Shown: positions 1-5,895, counted from the first letter of the stretch. The stretch: DNA of 7,137 nucleotides from Actinomycetales bacterium (GCA_012513625.1 JAAZBW010000131.1:1-7137), one strand, 5' to 3'. The notes: generated from the sequence alone by a model not told the origin. Program-made: numbers and translations.

Positions 1-387
1 CTCACCGAAGCGCAGGAGGGGATTGAGTCCCCGATGGAGCTGCGGTACCGCCGCGACGTGCTCATCGCACATGGGCTACCCGTTGGCGAGCACCAGGTGC
101 GGGGAACTGCCAATGGCCGTCGGCATCGGTCGGATTGGCGGGAAGCAAAATTCGGCGTTCGGGTGGAGCTTGATGGCCTGCTCGGGCACTCCAATGAGGA
201 CGTCATTAAGGACGCCACACGTGACAACGACATCGCCGCCACCACGGGAGACATCACGCTCCGCTTCCGCTGGAGGCACATCATCGATCCCTGCTCGTGC
301 GCCCGACAGGTGGCAGGGGCGCTGAGGCAGAGAGGGTGGCGGGGAGAGGTACAGGAGTGTGGCCCGGGTTGCGGTGTGGGTTGCTAG
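1..387 (+). CDS. C-terminal part of a DUF559 / PD-(D/E)XK nuclease-fold protein (5' end outside window)
   Basis: The frame is open from the first base and ends at TAG (385-387), giving 128 residues with no start in view, so this is a 3' fragment of a longer gene. Visible landmarks are SPMELRYRRDVLIAHGLP, then HRSDW (Asp45 of the fragment), VELDG (Glu56, Asp58), GHSNEDVIKDATRDND, and a Cys-rich tail ending CGPGCGVGC. This order matches the C-terminal domain of the large actinobacterial DUF559 family, a Vsr-like PD-(D/E)XK endonuclease fold in which an Asp followed by E-x-D forms the putative metal site. Many members carry an N-terminal AbiEi-type antitoxin domain, which would lie upstream and cannot be checked here. 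Their biological role is not established, and nuclease activity is inferred from the fold only. It faces the copper operon tail to tail. An internal ATG at 34 exists but lies inside the conserved domain and is unlikely to be the start. Confidence 0.75.
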   Translation, partial: LTEAQEGIESPMELRYRRDVLIAHGLPVGEHQVRGTANGRRHRSDWREAKFGVRVELDGLLGHSNEDVIKDATRDNDIAATTGDITLRFRWRHIIDPCSCARQVAGALRQRGWRGEVQECGPGCGVGC

Positions 388-390
388 TTT

Positions 391-479
391 GCGCTGGTCG
401 CACCGGGCGCGCACTGGTCAGCCCGGGCGCGCACTGGTCAGCCCGGGCGCGCACTTGCCACCCGTGAAAGTGCTGGCCA
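391..479. repeat. ~20-bp tandem repeat array resembling IS21-family end repeats
   Basis: Two perfect tandem copies of cgggcgcgcactggtcagcc lie at 404-423 and 424-443, followed by a partial third copy from 444. Read on the minus strand, the block splits into modules of 19-21 bp, each opening with a TGRCCAG-like core: TGGCCAG (ending 479), TGGCAAG (460), TGACCAG (440), TGACCAG (420), and a degenerate GACCAG (399). Multiple ~20-bp repeats with a TGGCCA-type core near a terminus are characteristic of IS21-family elements, where they are transposase binding sites. No istA or istB sequence is in the window, so this would be one end of an element lying elsewhere, a remnant, or a solo end. The array begins only four bases after the DUF559 stop codon. 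The repeats are directly visible; the IS21 assignment is an inference from pattern memory. Confidence 0.55.
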
Positions 480-512
480 CCTCGAAAACGGCGTCCAACA
501 CGCCCCGGAAAG

Positions 513-563
513 ATCATTGGGTGGGATGTTAGAGGTTTGGCTTCTAACATCCCACCCAATGAT
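513..563. terminator. Perfect 21-bp inverted repeat, probable bidirectional terminator
   Basis: Left arm 513-533 (atcattgggtgggatgttag plus a) is the exact reverse complement of 543-563, with a 9-nt loop (534-542). A G-T pair and A-T pairs extend it outward for a few bases. The plus-strand copy is followed by TTTT (563-566), and the minus-strand transcript reads GATCTTTCC after the stem, so U-tracts are short. It lies between the convergent DUF559 gene (+) and copA (-), about 170 bp past the copA stop, which fits a shared factor-independent terminator. The arms are much more AT-rich than the surroundings. An alternative reading is a hairpin left by a small mobile element, since terminators rarely have 21 perfect pairs. 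Confidence 0.7.
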
Positions 564-616
564 TTTGAGGAGGGCTGAAACAGGGCATCGTGGGGCCGAG
601 AGGGGTTCCCAAGCGG

Positions 617-696
617 GCCGGGAGGAGGCCGGGAGGAGGCCGGGCGGGCCCGGAAGGCCCGTGGGTGGGGCCGGGCGGGCCCGGAAGACCCGCGGG
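617..696. repeat. GC-rich direct repeats with a G4 motif in the copA 3' flank
   Basis: Two tandem copies of the 11-mer gccgggaggag (617-627, 628-638) run into a partial third copy (639-644). Overlapping this, a 28-bp unit at 638-665 recurs at 669-696 with 26 of 28 bases the same and a 31-bp period. The stretch GGGTGGGGCCGGGCGGG (663-679) has four G-runs with loops of one or two bases, a canonical G-quadruplex motif on the plus strand. The block lies between the copA stop codon and the downstream hairpin, so it would be transcribed as copA 3' untranslated RNA. No coding frame here looks real. Confidence 0.6.
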
Positions 697-733
697 CCGG
701 GCCGGGTGACCGCGCGGACACCCGGCCAGCCGC

Positions 734-3184
734 CTATCCGCTGCCTTCCACCGCGCCGCCGGCGTGGCGCAGGCGCAGCGAGTTGCTCACCACCAGCACC
801 GACGAGAACGCCATGGCCACACCCGCGATCATCGGGTTGAGCAGCCCGAGTGCCGCCAGTGGGATCGCCGCCACGTTGTAGGCGAACGCCCAGAACAGGT
901 TCTGCTTGATCACTCGCAGAGTGGAGCGTGAGATCGAGATGGCTTCCGGTACGGCGCGCGGATCTCCCGAGACGATCGTGATGTCCGAGGCCTCCTTCGC
1001 CACGTCGGTGCCCGTGCCCATCGCGATGCCGAGCCCGTGGGTTCCGGCCTGGGCCAGGGCGGCGGCGTCGTTCACGCCATCGCCCACCATGGCCACCTGG
1101 TGGCCTCCGGACTGCAGCTCCGCCACCACGTCGCGCTTCTCCTCTGGCATCACGCCGGCGCGTACGTCCTCGATCCCCACGGCCGCGGCCACGGCAAGGG
1201 CGGGGGCTGCGGCGTCGCCGGTGAGGAGCACCGGCCGCACCCCGATTTCCTTCAGCTGGCGCACCGCGCTGGCTGCGCCCTCCTTGGGAGCGTCGCGCAC
1301 CACGAGGATGCCGCGCACACGGCCGTCCCAACCCACGGCCACAGCGGTCCCACCCCCCGTCTCGGCGAGGGAGAGGGCGTGGCGAGCGTCGTCGTCGACG
1401 GTGATGCCCACCTGCTCGAGGTGACGGAGCCGGCCGATCGTCACGGCAGTGCCGTCCACCGTGGCGGTCACGCCGAGGCCGGTGTCCGAGGCGAACTCGC
1501 TCGCCTGCGGGATCGTGAACCCCGCATCCTGGGCGCCGCGCACGATCGCCTTCGCGATCGGGTGCTCCGAGGGGGCCTCGGCGGCTGCGGCGCGGGTGAG
1601 CACGGTGTCCTCGGACTCGCCGGGAAGCGGCACCACGCGATCGAAACTCATGACGCCGGTGGTGAGGGTGCCGGTCTTGTCCAGGAGCACGTAATCGATG
1701 CGGCGCGTGGCCTCGAGGACCTCTGGGCCACGGATCAGGATGCCTCGCTGGGCTGCGCGGCCGGTGCCCGCAAGCAACGCCGTGGGCGTGGCAAGCCCGA
1801 GCGCGCAGGGGCACGCGATGATCAGCACCGCGATTGCGGCGGTGAACGCCTGCTGGAGGTTGCCGCCCGCGGCCAGCCACACCGCGAACGTGACCACGGA
1901 GATCACGAGCACGATCGGCACGAACACGGCGGAGATCTGGTCCGCGATCCGCTGTACGGGCGCCTTGCCTACCTGGGCCTCCTCCACGAGGTGGCCGATC
2001 TGGGCCAGCGTGGTGTCCTCGCCCACGCGCGTGGCACGTACGATCAGGGAGCCGGAGGTGTTGAGAGTGGCACCCGTGACCGGGTCACCCGGCGCCACCT
2101 CCACGGGGACGGACTCACCTGTCACCAGCGAGGCGTCCACGGCGGAACGTCCACCGACCACCGTGCCGTCCGTGGCGATCTTCTCGCCCGGCTCCACGCG
2201 GAACTGGTCGCCCACTCGGATCTCGGCGAGTGGCACCCGGATCTCCCGGGTGACCTCTCCCGCTCGCACGATCTTGGTGGCCTCGGCGGGCTGCATCTCG
2301 GCGAGCGCCCGGAGGGCGTTGCCGGCGGCGCGGCGGGAGCGGGACTCCAGCCAGCGGCCGAGCAGCAGGAAGGTGACCACCACGGCGGCCACCTCGAAGT
2401 AGAGCTCCGGGTGCCCGCCCTCACCGGCCGCGCGCGGCCAGAGGCTCATCTCCATCCGCATGCCGATCTCCCCCGCGCCACCGAGCAGCAGCGCCCACAG
2501 CGACCAGAGGGTGGCGGAGATCACGCCGAGCGAGACGAGCGTGTCCATGGTGGACGAGCCGTGGCGGGCAGCGTTGAAGGCCGCCTTGTGGAATGGCCAA
2601 GCCGCCCACGTCACCACCGGCAGCGAGAGCACGGTGATGAGCCATTGCCAGCCCGGGAACTGCAGAGCCGGGACCATGGACAGCACCATCACGGGAGCGG
2701 CGAGGATCGCTGAGACGATGAAACGGCGCTTCAGGTCCGCCTGGCGGCGCGTGGACGGGTCAGACGTGTCCGCCTCCCGGCCGCCGGCGTGCCCTGCGTG
2801 CGAGTGGCCGGAGAGCGGCGCGTGCCCGTGGCCGCCCTGATCGGTGCCCCCGTGGCCGGCGTGGTCCCGCCCGCCCGGGTGAGGTGCGTCGTCGTCCATC
2901 GAACGACGACGGGTGACGCTTCCCCCGTACCCGGCCGCCTTGACCGCGCCCGCGAGTTCCTCATCGGAGTGGTCCTCGGTGAGGGTCACCTTGGCGCGCT
3001 CGGTGGCGAGGTTGACGACGGCGGTGACGCCCGGAATCTTGTTGAGGCGGCGCTCCACGTGGTTCACGCACGAGGCGCAGGTCATGCCCTCGATCTGCAT
3101 GTCGATCTCGGCCAACACCGGGAGGGTGGCGGTTCCGCCGCCCGCGGTGGGGAGTTCGTGGGATGTGGGACGGGTTTCTGTCAT
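734..3184 (-). CDS. copA: Cu(I)-exporting P1B-type ATPase CopA
   Basis: This membrane pump uses ATP to move Cu(I) from the cytosol outward (EC 7.2.2.8 family). The 816 residues are full length for the class. In order: one N-terminal heavy-metal-binding domain (about 25-90) with GMTCASC (Cys36, Cys39); a His-rich linker (about 100-134, eight His); transmembrane segments starting near 153; the actuator motif TGES (355-358); the ion-binding CPC (458-460); the phosphorylation site DKTGT (502-506); the SEHP nucleotide-domain motif (539-542); TGD (655-657); GDGVND (701-706); YN (769-770); and MxxSS (791-795). CPC, YN and MxxSS together are the Cu(I) signature rather than Zn or Co. A short Met-rich stretch GMRMEM (241-246) sits in a probable extracytoplasmic loop. 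The ATG overlaps the copZ stop as ATGA, and TAGGAG lies 10 nt upstream, so the start is well supported and translation is probably coupled. Expression should follow CsoR control from the csoR promoter. The TAG stop is at 734-736. Confidence 0.97.
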   Translation of the reverse strand: MTETRPTSHELPTAGGGTATLPVLAEIDMQIEGMTCASCVNHVERRLNKIPGVTAVVNLATERAKVTLTEDHSDEELAGAVKAAGYGGSVTRRRSMDDDAPHPGGRDHAGHGGTDQGGHGHAPLSGHSHAGHAGGREADTSDPSTRRQADLKRRFIVSAILAAPVMVLSMVPALQFPGWQWLITVLSLPVVTWAAWPFHKAAFNAARHGSSTMDTLVSLGVISATLWSLWALLLGGAGEIGMRMEMSLWPRAAGEGGHPELYFEVAAVVVTFLLLGRWLESRSRRAAGNALRALAEMQPAEATKIVRAGEVTREIRVPLAEIRVGDQFRVEPGEKIATDGTVVGGRSAVDASLVTGESVPVEVAPGDPVTGATLNTSGSLIVRATRVGEDTTLAQIGHLVEEAQVGKAPVQRIADQISAVFVPIVLVISVVTFAVWLAAGGNLQQAFTAAIAVLIIACPCALGLATPTALLAGTGRAAQRGILIRGPEVLEATRRIDYVLLDKTGTLTTGVMSFDRVVPLPGESEDTVLTRAAAAEAPSEHPIAKAIVRGAQDAGFTIPQASEFASDTGLGVTATVDGTAVTIGRLRHLEQVGITVDDDARHALSLAETGGGTAVAVGWDGRVRGILVVRDAPKEGAASAVRQLKEIGVRPVLLTGDAAAPALAVAAAVGIEDVRAGVMPEEKRDVVAELQSGGHQVAMVGDGVNDAAALAQAGTHGLGIAMGTGTDVAKEASDITIVSGDPRAVPEAISISRSTLRVIKQNLFWAFAYNVAAIPLAALGLLNPMIAGVAMAFSSVLVVSNSLRLRHAGGAVEGSG

Positions 3185-3417
3185 CGGGCTTCGACTCCTA
3201 CAAGGCTGTAGCCGGCCTCGTCGATCACCTCGCGGAGCTTCTCCTCGGTGATCGGGCTGTTCAGGGTGACCACCACCTGCGAGGTTTCTCCGGCCTTCAG
3301 CGTGGTCATGATCTCGTGCACCTCATCGAGGGAGGTCAGGGCATTGTCCACGTGGTTCACGCAGTTGCTGCAGGTCATGCCGTCGATGAGGAGGCGGAGG
3401 GACTGTGGTCCGGTCAT
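3181..3417 (-). CDS. copZ: Copper chaperone CopZ (single heavy-metal-associated domain)
   Basis: This 78-residue cytosolic protein is one complete HMA domain (ferredoxin-like fold) that binds Cu(I) and delivers it to CopA. The metal site is GMTCSNC, with Cys16 and Cys19. The rest follows the family pattern through the second helix (ITEEKLREVIDEAGYSLV). Its helix after the metal site reads CVNHV, as in the CopA N-terminal domain (CASCVNHVE), consistent with common origin and similar docking surfaces. The ATG (3415-3417) is preceded by AAGGAGAA with GGAG six bases away, which is a good start. The TGA overlaps the copA ATG. It lies 177 bp downstream of csoR in the same direction and probably belongs to the same transcript. 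Confidence 0.93.
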   Translation of the reverse strand: MTGPQSLRLLIDGMTCSNCVNHVDNALTSLDEVHEIMTTLKAGETSQVVVTLNSPITEEKLREVIDEAGYSLVGVEAR

Positions 3418-3421
3418 GGTG

Positions 3422-3429
3422 TTCTCCTT
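3422..3429 (-). promoter_or_regulatory. Ribosome binding site of copZ
   Basis: The minus strand reads AAGGAGAA here, with GGAG six bases before the ATG at 3417. This is a near-consensus Shine-Dalgarno and fixes the copZ start. Confidence 0.8.
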
Positions 3430-3500
3430 TGTTCGTTTGCTGTTACGGGCCGTGCTCTCGACGGCGGCGGGGCTGCCGGGCGCCGGGGTCTGGCGGATTG

Positions 3501-3594
3501 TGTTGTTCTCGAGGCCGGGGGTGGGCTGGGGTGGTCTGGGGCTGGCTGGCTGGACTGGGGCTGCGGGCGTGCGGAAGGTGGGCGGCGCTGAAGG
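3501..3594 (-). promoter_or_regulatory. C-rich, G-poor csoR-copZ spacer with template-strand G4 motif
   Basis: In this 94-nt half of the csoR-copZ gap the minus-strand RNA would hold 52 C and only 17 G by direct count, with little room for stable structure. Unstructured C-rich RNA is what Rho uses for loading. The plus (template) strand at 3517-3541 has four G-runs (5, 3, 4 and 4 G) with loops of 1, 2 and 6 bases, a canonical G-quadruplex motif that could hinder RNA polymerase. I saw no CsoR-type palindrome and no convincing -35/-10 pair in the gap, so copZ and copA most likely depend on read-through from csoR. A regulatory role is inference; the skew could be accidental. Confidence 0.3.
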
Positions 3595-4059
3595 TCAGGA
3601 CTTCCAGAGGCGGGCGATGGCGTCGGTGGCCTCACGGATCTTCTCGGCGCCCTCCTCCTCGGAGGACTTGGCTGCGTTCACCACGCAGTGGCCGAGGTGG
3701 TCCTCCACGAGTCCGAGCGAGACGGCCTGAAGCGCCTTCGTGACGGCGGAGACCTGGGTGAGGATGTCGATGCAGTAGACGTCCTCAGCGATCATCCGTT
3801 CGATTCCACGCACCTGCCCCTCAATGCGTCGCATGCGCTTGAGGTAGGCGTCGCGGTCCTTCGCGTAACCGTGGGGTGGGGCAGGGGCGTGACCGGCAGG
3901 GGCGCGACCGGCGTGGGTGTGGTTGGTGTGCGCGCCGCCGGTGTGCGCGTTGCCGGCCGGGACATCGGCGGTGCGTGCCGGGCTCGGCTGAGTTGTGGCG
4001 GCGCGGGCCGCATGGTCAGTAGGGGCGGCCGGCGTGGCCGTAGTGGTCTCTGTGGGCAT
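3595..4059 (-). CDS. csoR: Copper-sensing transcriptional repressor CsoR
   Basis: CsoR binds DNA as an all-helical oligomer and is released when it binds Cu(I), derepressing copper export genes. Residues 68-154 form the domain: DRDAYLKRMRRIEGQVRGIERMI, then VYC, LVEDHLGHC, and a final helix ending RLWKS. The Cu(I) ligands Cys96, His121 and Cys125 have the same spacing as Cys36, His61 and Cys65 of Mycobacterium tuberculosis CsoR, and Tyr95 matches its second-shell Tyr35. Residues 1-65 are an unusual low-complexity extension rich in Ala, Pro, Thr and His (seven His, including HTNHTHAGRAPAGHAP); most relatives have only a few residues there. The ATG is backed by AGGAGG at 4067-4072, eight bases upstream, so the extension is probably real. 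It is the first gene of csoR-copZ-copA and is very likely autoregulated through the palindrome at 4086-4102. The related RcnR/FrmR branch is excluded by the C-H-C triad plus the cop neighbours. Confidence 0.95.
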   Translation of the reverse strand: MPTETTTATPAAPTDHAARAATTQPSPARTADVPAGNAHTGGAHTNHTHAGRAPAGHAPAPPHGYAKDRDAYLKRMRRIEGQVRGIERMIAEDVYCIDILTQVSAVTKALQAVSLGLVEDHLGHCVVNAAKSSEEEGAEKIREATDAIARLWKS

Positions 4060-4066
4060 GAATCAA

Positions 4067-4072
4067 CCTCCT
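4067..4072 (-). promoter_or_regulatory. Ribosome binding site of csoR
   Basis: The minus strand reads AGGAGG, a perfect Shine-Dalgarno, eight bases before the ATG at 4059. It decides the long start of csoR and therefore supports the His-rich N-terminal extension. Confidence 0.85.
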
Positions 4073-4082
4073 GCTGTACCTG

Positions 4083-4112
4083 AGCATACCCCCTAGGGGT
4101 ATCAACACGCAA
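4083..4112 (-). promoter_or_regulatory. Promoter of the csoR-copZ-copA operon
   Basis: On the minus strand TTGCGT (4107-4112) and TATGCT (4083-4088) are separated by 18 bases, matching sigma70/HrdB-type -35 and -10 boxes. The CsoR palindrome fills the spacer and touches the -10. The predicted start of transcription is near 4076, leaving a short leader that contains the AGGAGG site. It lies 38 bp beyond the stop of the upstream gene on the same strand. Confidence 0.65.
4086..4102. promoter_or_regulatory. CsoR operator palindrome
   Basis: ATACCCCCTAGGGGTAT consists of seven-base arms ATACCCC and GGGGTAT around CTA. This is the GC-tract/TA-flank form of CsoR operator described in actinobacteria such as Streptomyces. 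Its place between the -35 and -10 boxes of csoR predicts direct blocking of RNA polymerase. It is the only such palindrome I found in the window, so one site probably controls all three copper genes. Confidence 0.85.
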
Positions 4113-4150
4113 CGAAGTTTCTCCCACCAAAGTGGTGAGCCCCGGGGGGG

Positions 4151-5803
4151 CTACTCGCTGGTTTCGGCCTCGAGGTCGGTGAACCACTGGGGCCAGGCGT
4201 CGCGGGGGAAGCGCTCGCGCTCGAGGCGGAGCATCTCGGCCGTGATGGTGCGCTGGAGTCGGGGTTGCCCCTCGCGGTTCAGATTGATGGTGAGCTTTCC
4301 GTCGGCTGTCAGCGTCACGAGCGCACCGAACCAGGTGCCCCTGCCGGGCTCCTTCGAGAGCTGACGGAGTTCGCCGAAGGCCTTCGCTGCGTCCTGGGCC
4401 ACGGTGGGGACCATCGCGGTGGTGCCATCAGCCATCACGGACTGGGCGGAGATCTCCATAACGTTCCCGACCGATTGGCACATCACCCTCGTCTCCGTAG
4501 CTCCCTGCGGGATGTGGGGCAGCACCCCCTGCGCAATCCGCTGGTAGAGACCCACATGCGCGGGGGAGTTGAGCCCGGTCTCCGGGGTTCCGGGGGCGGG
4601 GCGGAGGCCCGTGATCTGGGGGGTGGGCCCGCCTGGAGCGAGGCTGCCGCCGGGAGTCTGGCCCGCCACCTGGGGAATGCCGAATGCCGTGGGATCAGTG
4701 GAGACGCCCGGCTGGTGGCTCGGAGTTCCTGGGGCCTGGAAGCCGCCCGGCCCTGGCTGCGTCCCCGTGTGAGCTCCCGGCGCCGCGCCCGCTCCATCCT
4801 GTGCGCCCGATCCCTGCTGGCCCGCTCCTGCGGGCTGCCCGAACGCGCCCACCGGCCCGCCCTCCAGGACGTTCTGGCGGCTCGCCTCCTGTGCCCGTGC
4901 CACGCGGTCCTTCTGCACCTGTGTCATCCACGGCTGCGCGGCCACCTCCTGCGGCTGGATGTTCTTCACCTCGGAGGAGGGCACAGTCGCCTCCCACACC
5001 CCGAGCTCCACCTCCTGGAGGCCCGCGTCCCGCGCGAGCTCCCAGTGGCGGGCTGCGGAGACCACGCGAGAGACCGGCCGCCCGTCCGGAAGCTTGAAGT
5101 TGTGCACGAGAAGTACGGGGTGCTCGTTCCAGGTGGCCGTCACCCGTACCTCGAACAGCGCCGTCACGTCCGCGTGCTGCACCTGCTTCACCCAGAGGCC
5201 GTCGTGGGACTCGAATCCGAGCTCCGCCGGCGGCTCCGTCGGTGCGATTGCCGTGATGGCGGTGGGCGCGCCGTTCTCCTCAGAGACCACATCCGCCACG
5301 AACGCCTTGTCCCCGAGCACCACGAGCGTGCCGGTGGTGGGCGTTGGTGTGGCGCGGCGGAGCTCATCTCCGGCCGAGTGGTTCTGCCAGCCGAACGCGG
5401 GGCCGTGGTAGGTGGCCACCAGTTCCGGGGTGGCGCCCTCCTCGAACTTCCAGAGGCGCGCGCCGCTAGTGATCCGGGAGTGGTCCAGGAAGAACTGCTC
5501 CACGAGCTGCTCACCCACATCAACCGTGCCGGAGGTGCTCATCACGTCTCGCTCGGTGATCCTCGTGGCGGGCGTGAGTTGCCAGGAGGGGGAGCGGTCC
5601 ACATGCAGGATGTGGATCGGGCCTTCCTGGGGAAATGGGGAGCCCTCGTAGGCGGTGTGGTGGAGCCGGCGCAGATCTGACACGGAGGTGATCTGGGAGA
5701 CCTCTCCGGCGCGGACAACGTATCCGCCCACGCGGTCGTACCCTTCGTTGAGGAACGCCTGAACGTGGGCAGGGCTGATGGCCTTCTGGAGTACGACGGT
5801 CAT
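4151..5803 (-). CDS. Two-domain protein: unknown N-terminal domain, Gly/Pro/Gln-rich linker, YezG/DUF600-like C-terminal domain
   Basis: The chosen ATG (5801-5803) gives 550 residues. An earlier GTG at 5863 would add 20 Arg-rich residues, but it has no Shine-Dalgarno and would coincide with the start of transcription predicted from the nearby promoter-like boxes. No signal peptide or membrane segment is seen, so it is probably cytosolic. Residues 1-295 form an unrecognised globular region (AFLNEGYDRVGGYV, YEGSPFP, HILHVDR, ELVATYHGP, DGLWVKQVQHADV). Residues 312-412 are a low-complexity Gly/Pro/Gln/Ala linker. Residues 413-545 read LYQRIAQGVLPHIPQG, then WFGALVTLTADGKLTINLN, then ERERFPRDAWPQW. 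That layout resembles YezG/DUF600 immunity proteins of toxin systems: an opening helix, a beta-sheet with a 'DGK-hydrophobic' strand, and a closing helix. No toxin, WXG100 or secretion gene is adjacent in view. It follows dedA on the same strand after 127 bp. The C-terminal assignment is tentative and the N-terminal function unknown. Confidence 0.8.
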   Translation of the reverse strand: MTVVLQKAISPAHVQAFLNEGYDRVGGYVVRAGEVSQITSVSDLRRLHHTAYEGSPFPQEGPIHILHVDRSPSWQLTPATRITERDVMSTSGTVDVGEQLVEQFFLDHSRITSGARLWKFEEGATPELVATYHGPAFGWQNHSAGDELRRATPTPTTGTLVVLGDKAFVADVVSEENGAPTAITAIAPTEPPAELGFESHDGLWVKQVQHADVTALFEVRVTATWNEHPVLLVHNFKLPDGRPVSRVVSAARHWELARDAGLQEVELGVWEATVPSSEVKNIQPQEVAAQPWMTQVQKDRVARAQEASRQNVLEGGPVGAFGQPAGAGQQGSGAQDGAGAAPGAHTGTQPGPGGFQAPGTPSHQPGVSTDPTAFGIPQVAGQTPGGSLAPGGPTPQITGLRPAPGTPETGLNSPAHVGLYQRIAQGVLPHIPQGATETRVMCQSVGNVMEISAQSVMADGTTAMVPTVAQDAAKAFGELRQLSKEPGRGTWFGALVTLTADGKLTINLNREGQPRLQRTITAEMLRLERERFPRDAWPQWFTDLEAETSE

Positions 5804-5866
5804 AACTCCACGCTTCCCGAGGCGCCTTGGAGCCTCCCGAACGATCCCCACCCTTCCACGCACGGC

Positions 5867-5895
5867 GTAGCACGGGTATTGCGGAATGCCGTCAA
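5867..5895 (-). promoter_or_regulatory. Possible promoter of the two-domain gene
   Basis: The minus strand carries TTGACG (5890-5895), a near-perfect -35, then 17 bases and TGCTAC (5867-5872), a weak -10. Transcription would begin near 5860 and leave a leader of about 55 nt before the ATG at 5803. The good spacing and -35 argue for a real promoter, while the poor -10 argues against. If real, the gene can be expressed apart from dedA. Confidence 0.35.

Noticed and set aside
391..479. CRISPR array
   Set aside because: Repeats are contiguous ~20-bp tandem copies without unique spacers, and no cas genes are present.
438..1880. Long minus-strand frame overlapping the copA 3' half (480 codons)
   Set aside because: It is out of frame with copA, extremely Arg-rich, runs through the repeat array and hairpin, and shows no domain; it is a GC-driven shadow.
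1037..2713. Long open frame on the plus strand opposite copA (558 codons)
   Set aside because: It is antisense to strongly conserved CopA motifs, and its His/Gly/Arg-rich product looks like a GC-rich shadow with no family resemblance.
4121..4139. Small hairpin CACCA-AAG-TGGTG after the two-domain gene as a terminator
   Set aside because: Only five pairs with no U-tract on the minus strand, and it lies just upstream of the csoR promoter. I cannot call it a terminator, so read-through into csoR remains possible.
4265..5680. Plus-strand open frame opposite the two-domain gene (471 codons)
   Set aside because: Composition is shadow-like (Arg, Gly, His, Leu) and it has no Shine-Dalgarno. The minus-strand frame has coherent domains and a natural linker.
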